From the NCBI GenBank assembly GCA_024405675.1, contig JAKSOH010000003.1, positions 1 to 59,047 on the forward strand: DNA of 59,047 nucleotides. Reading direction: 5' to 3'. Positions 8,341 to 16,831 of this stretch are shown one piece after another. Below the pieces are notes generated by a model. It did not search any database and was not told the DNA's origin. It worked only from the letters and a program-made list of their open reading frames with translations. Origin of the DNA: Victivallaceae bacterium (GTDB lineage: Bacteria > Verrucomicrobiota > Lentisphaeria > Victivallales > Victivallaceae). The stretch's first letter is position 1, and every line of letters starts with the position of its first letter. Made by a program: the position numbers and the translations under genes.

Positions 8341-10086
8341 GTGAAAAGGTTGATTGCTTCGGTCGTCTATCTGTGCTGCATGGCGGCGTTTTCCGCCAAC
8401 TATTTGCTTGACGTCGAGAAGATGAACGGCACCTGGCAGGTCGGTCAGGGACGCGACGCCGAGGGCGGGGCGATGCTGATGTCGACCGCGAAGGGTACCG
8501 ATGCGTGGATCAAGGTCGTCTTCCCCGAGGAGGGAAAGTACTACGTGTCCCTGCGCAGCATGAGTTTCGGTGGCGAATGGCGTCGGGCGTCGGTCTATGT
8601 CGACGGCAAGCTCATCGGCGCGGCCGGCGACGAGAAATTCAAGAGCGATCACTCTTATGAATTCGTCTGGGCCAAGGTTCGCCGCAATCCGGTCAAACTG
8701 GCCGCCGGCGTCCACGAGGTGAAGCTGGTTTCCGCCTGCCCGAACGCCAGGATCGACGCCATATTGTTCTCGACCGACCGCGACTTCAAGCTTCCGGGGC
8801 TGAGCGAGAAACTGCCGGAGAATTCCTACAGCATCCTGGAGCTCGGTGAGAAACGCGAGTTCGAAGGCGAGCTTTCCGTCAATGTCTCGACCGACCGCAA
8901 TCCCGTCTCATACCATTGCGGCGAACCGATTTCGTTCATCATGACGCCGACCTGCGACGGAAAGGCGATGGACAAGGGATTCGTTTCCTGGTCGTGGACG
9001 GCCGACGACGGCGGCAAGGCGTCCGGACTCGAGCCGATCACCGGCAAGCAGCTGGCCGTCAAGGTCGTGCTCAAGAATCCGGGGTTCGTCCGTTTCAAGG
9101 CGCGTCTGCTCAATTCAGAGAAGAATCCGCTTGGAAGCACCCGCGGCAACCCGATGCTGGCTTCCTTCGACGGCGGAGCCGGTGCCGACATCGCCGACAT
9201 CAAGGCGGTTCCGGAGCCGGACGACTTCGACGCGTTCTGGACCAAGGCGAAATCGGAGCTGGCTCAGGTACCGCTGCGCGCCGATTCCGAGAAAGTCGGC
9301 ACCACCGAGGACGGCGAGTATGACATCTACAAGGTCAGCATCGACTGCGCCGGACCGCGTCCGGCAACCGGATACATGACGATACCGGTTGGCGCGGAAG
9401 CGGGGTCGCTTCCGATCGAGGTGACATTGGCCGGATACGGCGTTTCCGTGCAGAAGCGCCCGACCAAGGCGGTTTCACGCAACGCCATCGGCTTCGCGCT
9501 CAACGCCCACGGCATGAAGCTCGAACAGAATAAGGAATACTACGACAAATTGTTCAAGGAAATCGGCCCGTATGCGCTGCACGAGAAGAGCGACAACCCC
9601 GCCGACAGCTATTTCTACGGCATGGCGATGCGCGTCATGAGGACGCTACAGTTCGTCAAGAGCCTTCCGGAATGGAACAAGCGCGACCTCGCCGCCACCG
9701 GCGGCAGCCAGGGCGGTCTCCAGGCCATCTGGGCTGCGTCGCTCGACCAGGACGTCACGAAGTGCACGAGCTCGATTACGTGGGGAAGCAACATCGGCAG
9801 CTGGAAGCTCTTCGGCTACCAGGGACGCGACAACGTCTCGTTGAATCCCAACGGCGGCCGCGGATACTTCGACAGCGTCAACCACGCCAAGCGGGTGAAG
9901 TGCCAGACGGTCGTTCCGAGGATCGGACTCGGCGACTACACCTGCCCGCCGTCCGGCGTCTGCCGCATGTACTTCAACCTGAAGTGTCCGAAGCACGCCA
10001 CGTTCTACCAGAATTCCAGCCATTCAGTCATAATTCCGGGGTGCGAGACGTTCGAGATCGACAACGACGAGATTCCGCGCGACTAG
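8341..10086 (+). CDS. Secreted acetyl xylan esterase / cephalosporin-C deacetylase family (CE7) with N-terminal binding domain
   Basis: 581 residues from a GTG start at 8341. The start is set by GGAGG eight bases upstream and by the signal peptide KRLIASVVYLCCMAAFSA that begins there; a longer frame upstream has neither. Residues ~22-145 form a carbohydrate-binding-like beta sandwich (WIKVVFPEEGKYYVSLRSMS, VYVDGKLIG). A middle beta domain leads into the AXE1 hydrolase core from about 280. The nucleophile S456 sits in GGSQGG, and the C-terminal GLGDYTCPP and SSHS stretches supply the likely Asp and His. CE7 enzymes remove acetyl groups from xylo-oligosaccharides or cephalosporin-like esters. 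The gene ends 17 bases before DUF177, so the housekeeping genes downstream may share its transcript. Confidence 0.82.
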   Translation: MKRLIASVVYLCCMAAFSANYLLDVEKMNGTWQVGQGRDAEGGAMLMSTAKGTDAWIKVVFPEEGKYYVSLRSMSFGGEWRRASVYVDGKLIGAAGDEKFKSDHSYEFVWAKVRRNPVKLAAGVHEVKLVSACPNARIDAILFSTDRDFKLPGLSEKLPENSYSILELGEKREFEGELSVNVSTDRNPVSYHCGEPISFIMTPTCDGKAMDKGFVSWSWTADDGGKASGLEPITGKQLAVKVVLKNPGFVRFKARLLNSEKNPLGSTRGNPMLASFDGGAGADIADIKAVPEPDDFDAFWTKAKSELAQVPLRADSEKVGTTEDGEYDIYKVSIDCAGPRPATGYMTIPVGAEAGSLPIEVTLAGYGVSVQKRPTKAVSRNAIGFALNAHGMKLEQNKEYYDKLFKEIGPYALHEKSDNPADSYFYGMAMRVMRTLQFVKSLPEWNKRDLAATGGSQGGLQAIWAASLDQDVTKCTSSITWGSNIGSWKLFGYQGRDNVSLNPNGGRGYFDSVNHAKRVKCQTVVPRIGLGDYTCPPSGVCRMYFNLKCPKHATFYQNSSHSVIIPGCETFEIDNDEIPRD

Positions 10087-10102
10087 GGGGGGTATTTCCA
10101 AG

Positions 10103-10579
10103 ATGATCAGGGTATCCGTCGCGCTGCTGGACAAGCAGCCGGTCGAGCTCGACGACGAGGAGCCGGTCGAGTTCCTCGATGAGGAGTTCAACGGGCAGTA
10201 CGAGTTCGTGTCGCCCGTCCGCTACAAGCTGCTGGCGCGGAAGGTGTCGGGCAGCGTCCTGGTCACGGGGAGTTGCTCAACCGAGATATGCGGCGTCTGC
10301 GGACGTTGTCTCGACGAGGTCACGATGCCGGTGGAATCGGAGTTCTCGCAACTATATCCGATCGAGGGAACAGGGGATTTCCTCGACCTCTCCGAGGACG
10401 TGAGAAGCGAGGTGCTGCTGGCGGCCCCGCTCAATCTGCTGTGTTCTCCGGACTGCCCCGGTCTTTGTCCGCATTGCGGAGCGAATCTCAAGAGGGAAAA
10501 GTGCTCGTGCACCAAGAAACATGATGCCGTCGGCAGTTCCGTGTGGGACGTGATGGCCGGCGGTGGGAAGAAGGACTGA
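10103..10579 (+). CDS. DUF177 / YceD family protein
   Basis: 158 residues, typical family length. The C-terminal part carries the conserved cysteine signature LCSPDCPGLCPHCGANL plus CGVCGRC near residue 62, a probable zinc-binding arrangement. YceD proteins are cytoplasmic and linked in many bacteria to 23S rRNA accumulation and to rpmF, which usually follows directly. Here rpmF, plsX and the fatty-acid genes are absent and queD follows after 14 bases. The strong GGGGGGG-containing region before the ATG probably acts as ribosome binding site. The family call is firm; the role is not known in detail. Confidence 0.85.
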   Translation: MIRVSVALLDKQPVELDDEEPVEFLDEEFNGQYEFVSPVRYKLLARKVSGSVLVTGSCSTEICGVCGRCLDEVTMPVESEFSQLYPIEGTGDFLDLSEDVRSEVLLAAPLNLLCSPDCPGLCPHCGANLKREKCSCTKKHDAVGSSVWDVMAGGGKKD

Positions 10580-10593
10580 CGGGAGGGTATGCG

Positions 10594-10962
10594 ATGTTCG
10601 AAGTCGAGGTGACCAGGACGATTTCCGCCGCGCACGCGTTGCGCGGATACGACGGCAAGTGCCAGAACCTGCACGGCCACAACTACGTGGTCTCCGTCGT
10701 CGTTGGCGCCGACAAGGTCGACGACATCGGGCTTTCCGTGGACTTCACCCGATTGAAGGCCGAGCTAGACGAGATACTCAAGGCATACGATCATCACAAC
10801 CTCTCCGAGCTGCCGGAGTTCCAGGAGGTCAACCCGAGCAGCGAGATGCTCGCCGTCCATATCTACAGGGCCATCGCCTCGCGGATGAACGGAGACGGCG
10901 TGCGGGTGCTGCGAACCAAGGTTTGCGAGTCGGACCATTCGTCCGTGACATACAGCGAATAG
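10594..10962 (+). CDS. queD: 6-carboxy-5,6,7,8-tetrahydropterin synthase
   Basis: 122 residues, the normal length for QueD. It converts 7,8-dihydroneopterin triphosphate to 6-carboxytetrahydropterin in the queuosine pathway. The zinc histidines are visible in SAAHAL and NLHGHNY, the catalytic cysteine in GKCQNLHGH, the Asp-His pair in AYDHHNL and the conserved Glu in VCESDHSS. The start at 10594 is set by GGGAGGG five to ten bases upstream; an earlier ATG in another frame is ignored. Tgt, the enzyme inserting the queuosine precursor into tRNA, is encoded elsewhere in this window (29728-30834), consistent with a working pathway. The gene sits between DUF177 and rsmI in one short plus-strand operon. 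Confidence 0.93.
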   Translation: MFEVEVTRTISAAHALRGYDGKCQNLHGHNYVVSVVVGADKVDDIGLSVDFTRLKAELDEILKAYDHHNLSELPEFQEVNPSSEMLAVHIYRAIASRMNGDGVRVLRTKVCESDHSSVTYSE

Positions 10963-10972
10963 GTCGACGGCC

Positions 10973-11716
10973 ATGGACGCAGGGGATTTCGACAAGGAGC
11001 TTCCAAAGGAGGAATACGCCGGCAAGCTGTTCCTTGTTTCCACGCCGATCGGCAATCTCGAGGACATCACGCTTCGCGCGCTCAGGGTGTTGCGCAACGT
11101 CGATTTGATTGCAGCGGAGGACACCAGGCATACCCGCCAGCTGCTCAGCCATTTCGACATCCACGTTCCGCTCGAGAGCTTTCATATCTTCAACGAGCAC
11201 GGCAAAGTCGCCTCGCTGGTGGCGAAACTGCAGGCGGGAACGTCCATCGCCCTGGTTTCCGATGCAGGGACTCCGTCGGTCGCCGATCCCGGCTACCTGA
11301 TGGCGAGATCGGCGGTGGACGCCGGAATCGAGCCGGTCGTGATACCGGGCGTCTCCGCCGTGACTTTCGCCGTCACTGCGTCGGCGCTTCCCGTGGACAA
11401 GTTTTCGTTCCTTGGTTTCGTTCCAGTGAAGTCGGGGCGCAAGCATTCGTTCCTGGAATCGGTCAGGGACGGCGACGGGACGGTGTTTTTTTTCGAGTCC
11501 CCGTTCCGCATAGAGCGTACCTTGGCCGAACTGGCCGAGGTGGTCGGTCCGGACCGTCCGGTTGCCGTCATCCGCGAGGCCACCAAGATCCACGAGGAGA
11601 TAATCCGCGGCACCGCCGGGGAACTGGCCGCCTTGCGCCGCCAGTGGAAAGGGGAGTTCGTCGTCGCCGTCGGACCGATGAAGCGCGGACGGCAGGAGGA
11701 TGCGGAGGAGAACTAG
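10973..11716 (+). CDS. rsmI: 16S rRNA (cytidine1402-2'-O)-methyltransferase
   Basis: 247 residues. The SAM-dependent tetrapyrrole-methylase-like fold is recognised from VSTPIGNLEDITLRAL near the start, AAEDTRHTRQLL, SDAGTPSVADPGY and VVIPGVSAVTFA, all diagnostic of RsmI. It 2'-O-methylates C1402 in the ribosomal P site. The protein is slightly short of the E. coli enzyme at the C-terminus, as is common outside Proteobacteria. It follows queD by ten bases, and its stop codon overlaps the stop of the convergent uracil-DNA glycosylase gene by four bases (CTAG), leaving no room for a terminator. The ribosome binding site before the ATG is weak. Confidence 0.93.
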   Translation: MDAGDFDKELPKEEYAGKLFLVSTPIGNLEDITLRALRVLRNVDLIAAEDTRHTRQLLSHFDIHVPLESFHIFNEHGKVASLVAKLQAGTSIALVSDAGTPSVADPGYLMARSAVDAGIEPVVIPGVSAVTFAVTASALPVDKFSFLGFVPVKSGRKHSFLESVRDGDGTVFFFESPFRIERTLAELAEVVGPDRPVAVIREATKIHEEIIRGTAGELAALRRQWKGEFVVAVGPMKRGRQEDAEEN

Positions 11717-12585
11717 CCCCGTCTTCCCGGCGGCGTCTTCCCGAACTTCGCCATTACCATCTGGAGATCTGACCACACCAGCCGCTTGTCGGACGGGCAA
11801 CGTAGCAAATAGGCCGGATGGTAGGTCGGCATGACGTCGATGCCTCTGAATTTCATCCAGCGGCCGCGCATTTTGGTGATTCCGGTTTCCGGGTCGATCA
11901 GTATCTTCGTCGCCACCCCGCCCAGCAGCACTATAACCTTGGGCGAGACCAGCTCGATCTGACGAAGCAGGAACGGCAGGCAGGCCTCCGCCTCGCTCGA
12001 CGTCGGCACCCGGTTGAGCGGCGGCCGGCATTTCACGATGTTGGCGATGAACACGTCTTCACGCCGGAACTGCATCGCGAGTATCATCTTGGTCAGGAGT
12101 TCGCCGGCGTCGCCGACGAACGGACGCCCCTGTTCGTCCTCGTTGCGGCCTGGACCTTCCCCGATGAACATGAGTTCCGCATGCGGATTGCCCTCACCGA
12201 ACACCGGATTGAGCCGCTTTTCGCAAAGACCGCAGGATTTGCAGCCGGCCACCGCCGACCGGAGTTCCTCCATCGTCGCCGCCGCGAACGGTGCGATCGA
12301 CCGCACCGGGGATATCGCCTGGGGGGGAGGGGATATCTGCCGTTCCGCCGGCTGACAGGGGGCGGTGGCGGGAACAACGCTCCTTGGATACATCTGGCGC
12401 ATAGGTTCCCGCGGTTGCGTTTGGCGCACCGCCGCAGGCCGCGCCGGCTCACGCTGCGGAGTTTGGCGTCGTCGTCCGACTGCGCTTGCCATCAGTTCCA
12501 TCACAGCGGCATCGTTTTCTCCCGGCATGTCGCCCGGCTTCTGTTCCTGGAGAACCGCTATCAGTTGCTCGAAGAATTCCATCAT
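11713..12585 (-). CDS. Family 4 uracil-DNA glycosylase with low-complexity N-terminal extension
   Basis: 290 residues. The catalytic domain (about 100-285) carries GEGPGRNEDEQG and PFVGDAGELL (motif A), KCRPPLNRVP and HPAYLL near the end. The four cluster cysteines of family 4 enzymes are present (CKSCGLC region and KCRPP...C). It removes uracil from DNA, starting base excision repair. Residues ~1-100 are an Arg/Gln/Pro/Ala-rich linker after a short acidic helix (MEFFEQLIAVLQEQK); such extensions occur in this family and may bind partners. The start at 12585 is set by a purine run AAAAGGGGGA and the promoter upstream; a longer frame would extend past that promoter. Confidence 0.87.
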   Translation of the reverse strand: MMEFFEQLIAVLQEQKPGDMPGENDAAVMELMASAVGRRRQTPQREPARPAAVRQTQPREPMRQMYPRSVVPATAPCQPAERQISPPPQAISPVRSIAPFAAATMEELRSAVAGCKSCGLCEKRLNPVFGEGNPHAELMFIGEGPGRNEDEQGRPFVGDAGELLTKMILAMQFRREDVFIANIVKCRPPLNRVPTSSEAEACLPFLLRQIELVSPKVIVLLGGVATKILIDPETGITKMRGRWMKFRGIDVMPTYHPAYLLRCPSDKRLVWSDLQMVMAKFGKTPPGRRG

Positions 12586-12612
12586 CCCATTCCCCCTTTT
12601 GTCCCGTCCGCT

Positions 12613-12641
12613 AATATAGACGGGGCGTACCGGCATTTCAA
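12613..12641 (-). promoter_or_regulatory. Predicted promoter for the uracil-DNA glycosylase gene
   Basis: Minus strand TTGAAA (12641-12636), 17 bp, TATATT (12618-12613). It is back-to-back with the TerB-DnaJ promoter; the two -35 boxes are 15 bp apart. Confidence 0.62.
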
Positions 12642-12656
12642 AATCGGCTTCCGGTC

Positions 12657-12685
12657 TTGAAAACGCCGGATGTCTCCCATATAAT
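12657..12685 (+). promoter_or_regulatory. Near-consensus promoter for the TerB-DnaJ gene
   Basis: TTGAAA at 12657-12662, exactly 17 bp, TATAAT at 12680-12685; leader of about 30 bases with GGAGG before the ATG. Confidence 0.7.
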
Positions 12686-12723
12686 AAAAGGAACGATATT
12701 GGAGATTGTACTGTGGAGGTCGC

Positions 12724-13530
12724 ATGGGAATCATAGGCGGAATCATAGGCGCCGTCATCGGCGGTATGTTCGCGGGCCACTGGGGTGCTGTGATCGGCGG
12801 CGGAATCGGTTACACGATCGGCAATCTTGGCGATTCGCCGAAACAGCAACCGCAACCGGAGCAGCCCGGCAACAGCTACGACCGGGTCGAATGCGAGGAG
12901 GATCTGTTCTCTGCCATGGGCGCACTTGCCAAGGCCGACGGGCGCGTTTCCCCGGAGGAGGCGGAGTTCGTCTCCCAGATTATCCGGTCATGGGGACAGG
13001 ACCAGGAAGAGCGGACCAGGTTCAAGGAGGCGTTCGACCGCGGCAAGCGCGACGTCTCCCTGTTCGGCGTTTTCTTTTCCAAGTATTTCATAGACCTGAG
13101 CGAGAACTACAAGCGGGGAACCGCGGTTCTCGAGGTGCTGTGTTCGCTGGCCCGCGCCGACGGCAAGATATCCCAGCGCGAACGCGACATGCTCTACCAG
13201 GCGGAGATGGAAATCAATCGGGTTGGATTCGTCGACAGTTTTTTCGATTCGTCCGATGACGATTGCGATTCCGGACCGGATGAAGGCGATTATGATTCCG
13301 GAGACAGCGGTTCGCCCGGCCTCGACGAATGCTACAAAATCCTCGACGTCAGCTCCTCGGCCGGTGAAAAGGAGGTCACGGATGCCTGGCGCAGGAAGAG
13401 CAAGGAGTTCCATCCGGATAAGGTGCAGGCGACCGGACTGTCAGAGTCGTTTATCGTGTTCGCCGAGAACCAGATGAAGAAAATCAACCAGGCCTACGAG
13501 ACGATAAAGGCGGCTCGCGGCTGGAAATAG
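12724..13530 (+). CDS. Membrane-anchored TerB/J-domain co-chaperone (DjlA-like)
   Basis: 268 residues. The N-terminus is a glycine-zipper membrane segment (GIIGGIIGAVIGG, GAVIGGGIGYTIG). It is followed by a TerB-like acidic helical domain (about 60-170; AMGALAKADGRVSPEEAEFV and LCSLARADGKISQRERDML, two repeats of the same motif). An Asp/Ser/Gly-rich acidic linker (about 175-200) leads to a C-terminal J-domain with HPD in EFHPDKVQ. This is the DjlA order of domains; DjlA-like proteins stimulate DnaK at the inner membrane. The start is set by GGAGG before ATG 12724 and the glycine-rich segment. It is probably followed by the alcohol dehydrogenase gene on the same transcript. Confidence 0.87.
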   Translation: MGIIGGIIGAVIGGMFAGHWGAVIGGGIGYTIGNLGDSPKQQPQPEQPGNSYDRVECEEDLFSAMGALAKADGRVSPEEAEFVSQIIRSWGQDQEERTRFKEAFDRGKRDVSLFGVFFSKYFIDLSENYKRGTAVLEVLCSLARADGKISQRERDMLYQAEMEINRVGFVDSFFDSSDDDCDSGPDEGDYDSGDSGSPGLDECYKILDVSSSAGEKEVTDAWRRKSKEFHPDKVQATGLSESFIVFAENQMKKINQAYETIKAARGWK

Positions 13531-13559
13531 GAAAAACAGACAATCAGGAGGAAATGGAA

Positions 13560-14678
13560 ATGGCGTTCGACATTCCGAAGACATCGAAGGCTGCCGTGCT
13601 GGTGCAGCCCGGAAAATTCGAGATCAGGGAGTTCCCGATTCCGCCGATCGGCGATGACGAGATGCTCGTCAAGGTCGAGGGCTGCGGAGTCTGCGGAACC
13701 GATGGACACGAGTACAAGCGAGATCCATTCGGACTTTGCCCGGTGGTCCTCGGCCACGAGGGATCCGGAATCATCGTCAAGAAGGGTTCGTCCATAACCG
13801 TCGATTCGGCCGGCATTCCCGTCAAGGAAGGCGACCGCATCGTCACCTGCGTTATTCCGTGTGGCAGCTGCAGCGCATGCCTCAACACGCCGGACCGCAC
13901 AAATCTCTGCGAGCACTGCGGAGTCTACGGATTGTATCCGGATGACGACACCCATTTGAATGGCTACTACGCCGAATACCTGAAGATTCGTCCAAACTCC
14001 ACGTTTTTCAACGTTAACGGACTCTCGCTCGACCAGCGCATGCTAATCGAGCCTGCTGCGGTCGCCGTGCACGCGGTGGAGCGTGCCAAGACCACCGGAC
14101 TTCTCAACTTCAACACCAAGGTTGTCGTCCAGGGCTGCGGTCCGATCGGACTCATGGTCATGGCCGTCATCCGCACCCTCGGCATCGACAACATCATCGC
14201 GGTCGATGGCAATGACAACCGCCTGGCTCTGGCGAAGGAAATGGGAGCGTCGAAGACCTTCAATTTCACCAAGTACGCCGATTTCCAGAGTATGCTCAAG
14301 GAAATCCAGGAGGCAACGGACGGTCTTGGCGCTGGATTCGCCTTCCAGTGCACCGGAGTTCCTGCCGCGGCCGCGAACGTCTGGAAGATGGTGCGCCGCG
14401 GTGGCGGCCTTTGCGAGGTCGGATTCTTCCTGCCTATGGGAACTTGCACGATTGATCCGCACTACGATATCTGCAACAAGGAGATCACCGCGGTCGGATC
14501 CTGGGTTTATTCGCCGCAGGACTACCCGATTGCCTTCGCGTTCCTGCGTCGCGCGGCCGGCATCGGACTGCCGATGGAGAAGCTCGTTACCCACCACTTC
14601 CCGCTGGAGAAAATCGGAGAGGCGCTCGAGACCAACGTCCAGATGAAGGGAATCAAGGTCGCCGTCGTCGTGGAATAG
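13560..14678 (+). CDS. Zinc-dependent medium-chain alcohol dehydrogenase
   Basis: 372 residues. An MDR-family dehydrogenase oxidising an alcohol or polyol with NAD(P)+. The catalytic zinc ligands lie in GCGVCGTDGHEYK and LGHEGSG; the structural zinc site has four cysteines in the span CGSC-x2-C-x9-C-x2-C. The Rossmann motif is VVVQGCGPIGLMV. The long insertion between the GHE motif and the structural zinc resembles polyol/galactitol and choline-alcohol type dehydrogenases, but substrate cannot be assigned. The start is placed at the second ATG (13560): AGGAGG lies 8 bases before it but only 2 bases before the first ATG at 13554. A bidirectional terminator follows. Confidence 0.85.
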   Translation: MAFDIPKTSKAAVLVQPGKFEIREFPIPPIGDDEMLVKVEGCGVCGTDGHEYKRDPFGLCPVVLGHEGSGIIVKKGSSITVDSAGIPVKEGDRIVTCVIPCGSCSACLNTPDRTNLCEHCGVYGLYPDDDTHLNGYYAEYLKIRPNSTFFNVNGLSLDQRMLIEPAAVAVHAVERAKTTGLLNFNTKVVVQGCGPIGLMVMAVIRTLGIDNIIAVDGNDNRLALAKEMGASKTFNFTKYADFQSMLKEIQEATDGLGAGFAFQCTGVPAAAANVWKMVRRGGGLCEVGFFLPMGTCTIDPHYDICNKEITAVGSWVYSPQDYPIAFAFLRRAAGIGLPMEKLVTHHFPLEKIGEALETNVQMKGIKVAVVVE

Positions 14679-14702
14679 AAGCGGATTTCCAGGAAAGAAA
14701 AC

Positions 14703-14731
14703 GGCCTCCGTCGACAATTCCGGCGGAGGCC
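14703..14731. terminator. Bidirectional hairpin terminator
   Basis: An 11-bp stem (GGCCTCCGTCG / CGGCGGAGGCC, one G-T pair) with a 7-base loop lies between two convergent genes. T-rich tails follow on both strands (ATTTCTATT on plus, GTTTTCTTT on minus). Confidence 0.75.
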
Positions 14732-14750
14732 ATTTCTATTGCGCGCAAGA

Positions 14751-15740
14751 CTAGAGGTTGTCCTTGACTTGGAAATCCAACTTCTTGCCGATATCGATGA
14801 TTCCCTCGTCCGCTGGCGGGGTCTGTACCTGTGTCTGGCGTTGTAGATGGCCTGTCTCGTCCACAATTCTGCTGGCGGTGAGCTTGCCCTCGTTTGGATC
14901 GCGGAAGTCTGTTCCTGGTCGAGCCGGGGAGCCGCCGATGCGCGTGACTTTGCCGGTGGCCGGATCCCTCCATAGCATGGGGATCGTCTCCTCCGTCTTC
15001 CAGTAGCTGTTGTTGATGTTGATCCCGTCAACGCTGAATGACAGATAGTGGAATACCCGCGGCGACATCGGCATCAACAGATGTATGCGGCTGAGCATGT
15101 CGGTCTCCATCTTCGGCACCTCGCGTCCGACCACCTGGCCGATGCGCATCACCCCATAGACCTTCTTTTCGTCCTCCACTACCAGATAGTAGTAACTGCT
15201 TGTGGCCTCGCGCAGTGTGCGCACCGAGTAGGTGCGTTGTTTTACCGTGTCCGAGCTTTTCTCGTCCAGGTTCGGAACGCCGACTGTCCTGCTCCAATAC
15301 TCGACGCCGGTCTCCACGCTGATGTATTTGAACTCGCTCTGGTATTCCTCGTTCACGAGATTGTGCGATATGAACGCCGCCACCTTGTAGTTGCCAGGGG
15401 TGTCCATGTCGTAGTATCTGCTGATCGGAATCACCATGTTCTTGATTTCACCGGACTGCAGCAGGAGTCCGGTCACGGAAATCTCCCGGCCCGGACGTTT
15501 CTTGACCGGCTTGCCGTTCGGTCCCCTGATGTCGAAGAGGATGAAGCCCTGCAGCCTCGGGTCCTCGCCGAACAGGATGGCGCGACCGGTGTCGTTGCGC
15601 ACGGTCACGCATGCGTATATCGGTTCGTATTGCATGTAGACCCTGCGGCTCAACGTCACGTCAATGTTGAACCTGGCCTCCAGTGAAAAGGCCGAAAGCA
15701 GTGCGACGAATGCTATCGCCGCAATTCGTATGTTTCTCAT
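14751..15740 (-). CDS. Exported protein of unknown function, Ig-like N-terminal fold likely
   Basis: 329 residues with a clear signal peptide (MRNIRIAAIAFVALLSAFSLEA). After it the sequence is beta-rich: YEPIYACVTVRNDTGRAILFG resembles intracellular-proteinase-inhibitor or Ig-like folds that sense envelope stress or bind partners. The last ~60 residues are polar and look disordered (PGTDFRDPNEGK, QTQVQTPPADE). I do not recognise a specific family. The start at 15740 is set by AGGAGG nine bases upstream. It is the third gene of the minus-strand series phosphoesterase, GT9 glycosyltransferase, this gene, with 19 bases between it and the GT9 gene, suggesting an envelope role. Confidence 0.7.
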   Translation of the reverse strand: MRNIRIAAIAFVALLSAFSLEARFNIDVTLSRRVYMQYEPIYACVTVRNDTGRAILFGEDPRLQGFILFDIRGPNGKPVKKRPGREISVTGLLLQSGEIKNMVIPISRYYDMDTPGNYKVAAFISHNLVNEEYQSEFKYISVETGVEYWSRTVGVPNLDEKSSDTVKQRTYSVRTLREATSSYYYLVVEDEKKVYGVMRIGQVVGREVPKMETDMLSRIHLLMPMSPRVFHYLSFSVDGININNSYWKTEETIPMLWRDPATGKVTRIGGSPARPGTDFRDPNEGKLTASRIVDETGHLQRQTQVQTPPADEGIIDIGKKLDFQVKDNL

Positions 15741-15759
15741 ATCGGGTCCTCCTGTTTGT

Positions 15760-16821
15760 TCAGGTCGTTTCCAGTTCAAGCGCCGCCGAAATGTCGGCGG
15801 CCACGATCGCCGCACCTATCCGATGGCAGGCGTTGGTTCCCCCCGGACAGGTCCGCTTGAGACAGCAAAGACAGGGCAGAGCATCCACGGTGTAGACTTT
15901 CGCCTCCGGATACCACGGACCCGTGCGGAGCGGATCGGTCGGTCCGTAGAAGGAGAATGTCGGCGTTTTCAGGTATGCTGCGAGGTGCAGCGGGCCGGAG
16001 TCGTTGCTCAGCACCGCGGCGCTGTGCGCCAGTAGCGAGGCCAGCTGCGGTATGTCGGTTCTTCCGGTGGCATCCACTAGCGGAAAATTCTGGGGCAGGG
16101 CGGTGCGTATGGCCGCCGCCGCCGCACCGTCGCCGGACGTTCCGGCGATGACGAATCCGACGTCGCCGTGTGAGCAGAGTACCAGACGCATTACCTCCGA
16201 GAAAAGTTCCGGCGGGAATGTCTTGCTGGCCCATCTTGCGCCGGGCAGCACCGTTATATATCTCTTTCGGGGAATCGCAAACGGCAAATCGCGTTCTGCA
16301 ATCGTTGGAACTGATCGCGGAGCCGCCGAAGTTTCGCCGAATATCTGGTTCACTATTTCGATGTTTCTTTCGATGGCCTGGATCGCCACGGTTTTTACGG
16401 GCAGGTTGTAGAATATTCTCGCCGTCTTCTCGCGTGGGGCTGCCGGACCTGCGATGATCTTCGCACCGGACGCCCAGGCGCAAAACGCGCTGCGCATCAG
16501 TCCCTGGAAGTCGATGGCGATGTCGTATTTCTCGCGGCGCAGTTCCCCGCAAAGTTTCCATAGCTCGCTCGGCAGCGACGCCAGTTTGCCCAGTTTCCTC
16601 CTTTGGAAAAGAATGCGGTGCGAGACGGGGAACGGCGAAAGATCGAGCAACGGCTCTAACTCAGGGTTCACGACGAAGTCAAGTTGCGACTCAGGGCATT
16701 TCCCGCGAAGCAGGGAGAGCGCGGGAAATACATGGAGTATGTCGCCGAGACTGCTCGGTTTGATGACGAGAATACGCCTGAACGACGCAGCATCGCACGG
16801 TGGTTTCGCTGTCTGTTCCAT
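15760..16821 (-). CDS. Glycosyltransferase family 9 (heptosyltransferase-like)
   Basis: 353 residues. The N-terminal half begins RRILVIKPSSLGDILHVFPAL, the classic GT9 opening that includes the catalytic Asp. The C-terminal half has VLPGARWASKTFP and LSNDSGPLHLAAYL with FYGPTDPLRTGPW, the nucleotide-heptose binding signature. Such enzymes add ADP-heptose or related sugars to the lipopolysaccharide core at the inner membrane, supporting a Gram-negative envelope. The C-terminal end is cysteine-rich (LPCLCCLKRTCPGG), as in many heptosyltransferases. It starts 10 bases after the phosphoesterase stop; acceptor specificity cannot be read. Confidence 0.87.
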   Translation of the reverse strand: MEQTAKPPCDAASFRRILVIKPSSLGDILHVFPALSLLRGKCPESQLDFVVNPELEPLLDLSPFPVSHRILFQRRKLGKLASLPSELWKLCGELRREKYDIAIDFQGLMRSAFCAWASGAKIIAGPAAPREKTARIFYNLPVKTVAIQAIERNIEIVNQIFGETSAAPRSVPTIAERDLPFAIPRKRYITVLPGARWASKTFPPELFSEVMRLVLCSHGDVGFVIAGTSGDGAAAAAIRTALPQNFPLVDATGRTDIPQLASLLAHSAAVLSNDSGPLHLAAYLKTPTFSFYGPTDPLRTGPWYPEAKVYTVDALPCLCCLKRTCPGGTNACHRIGAAIVAADISAALELETT

Positions 16822-16831
16822 TGCGTTCGCC

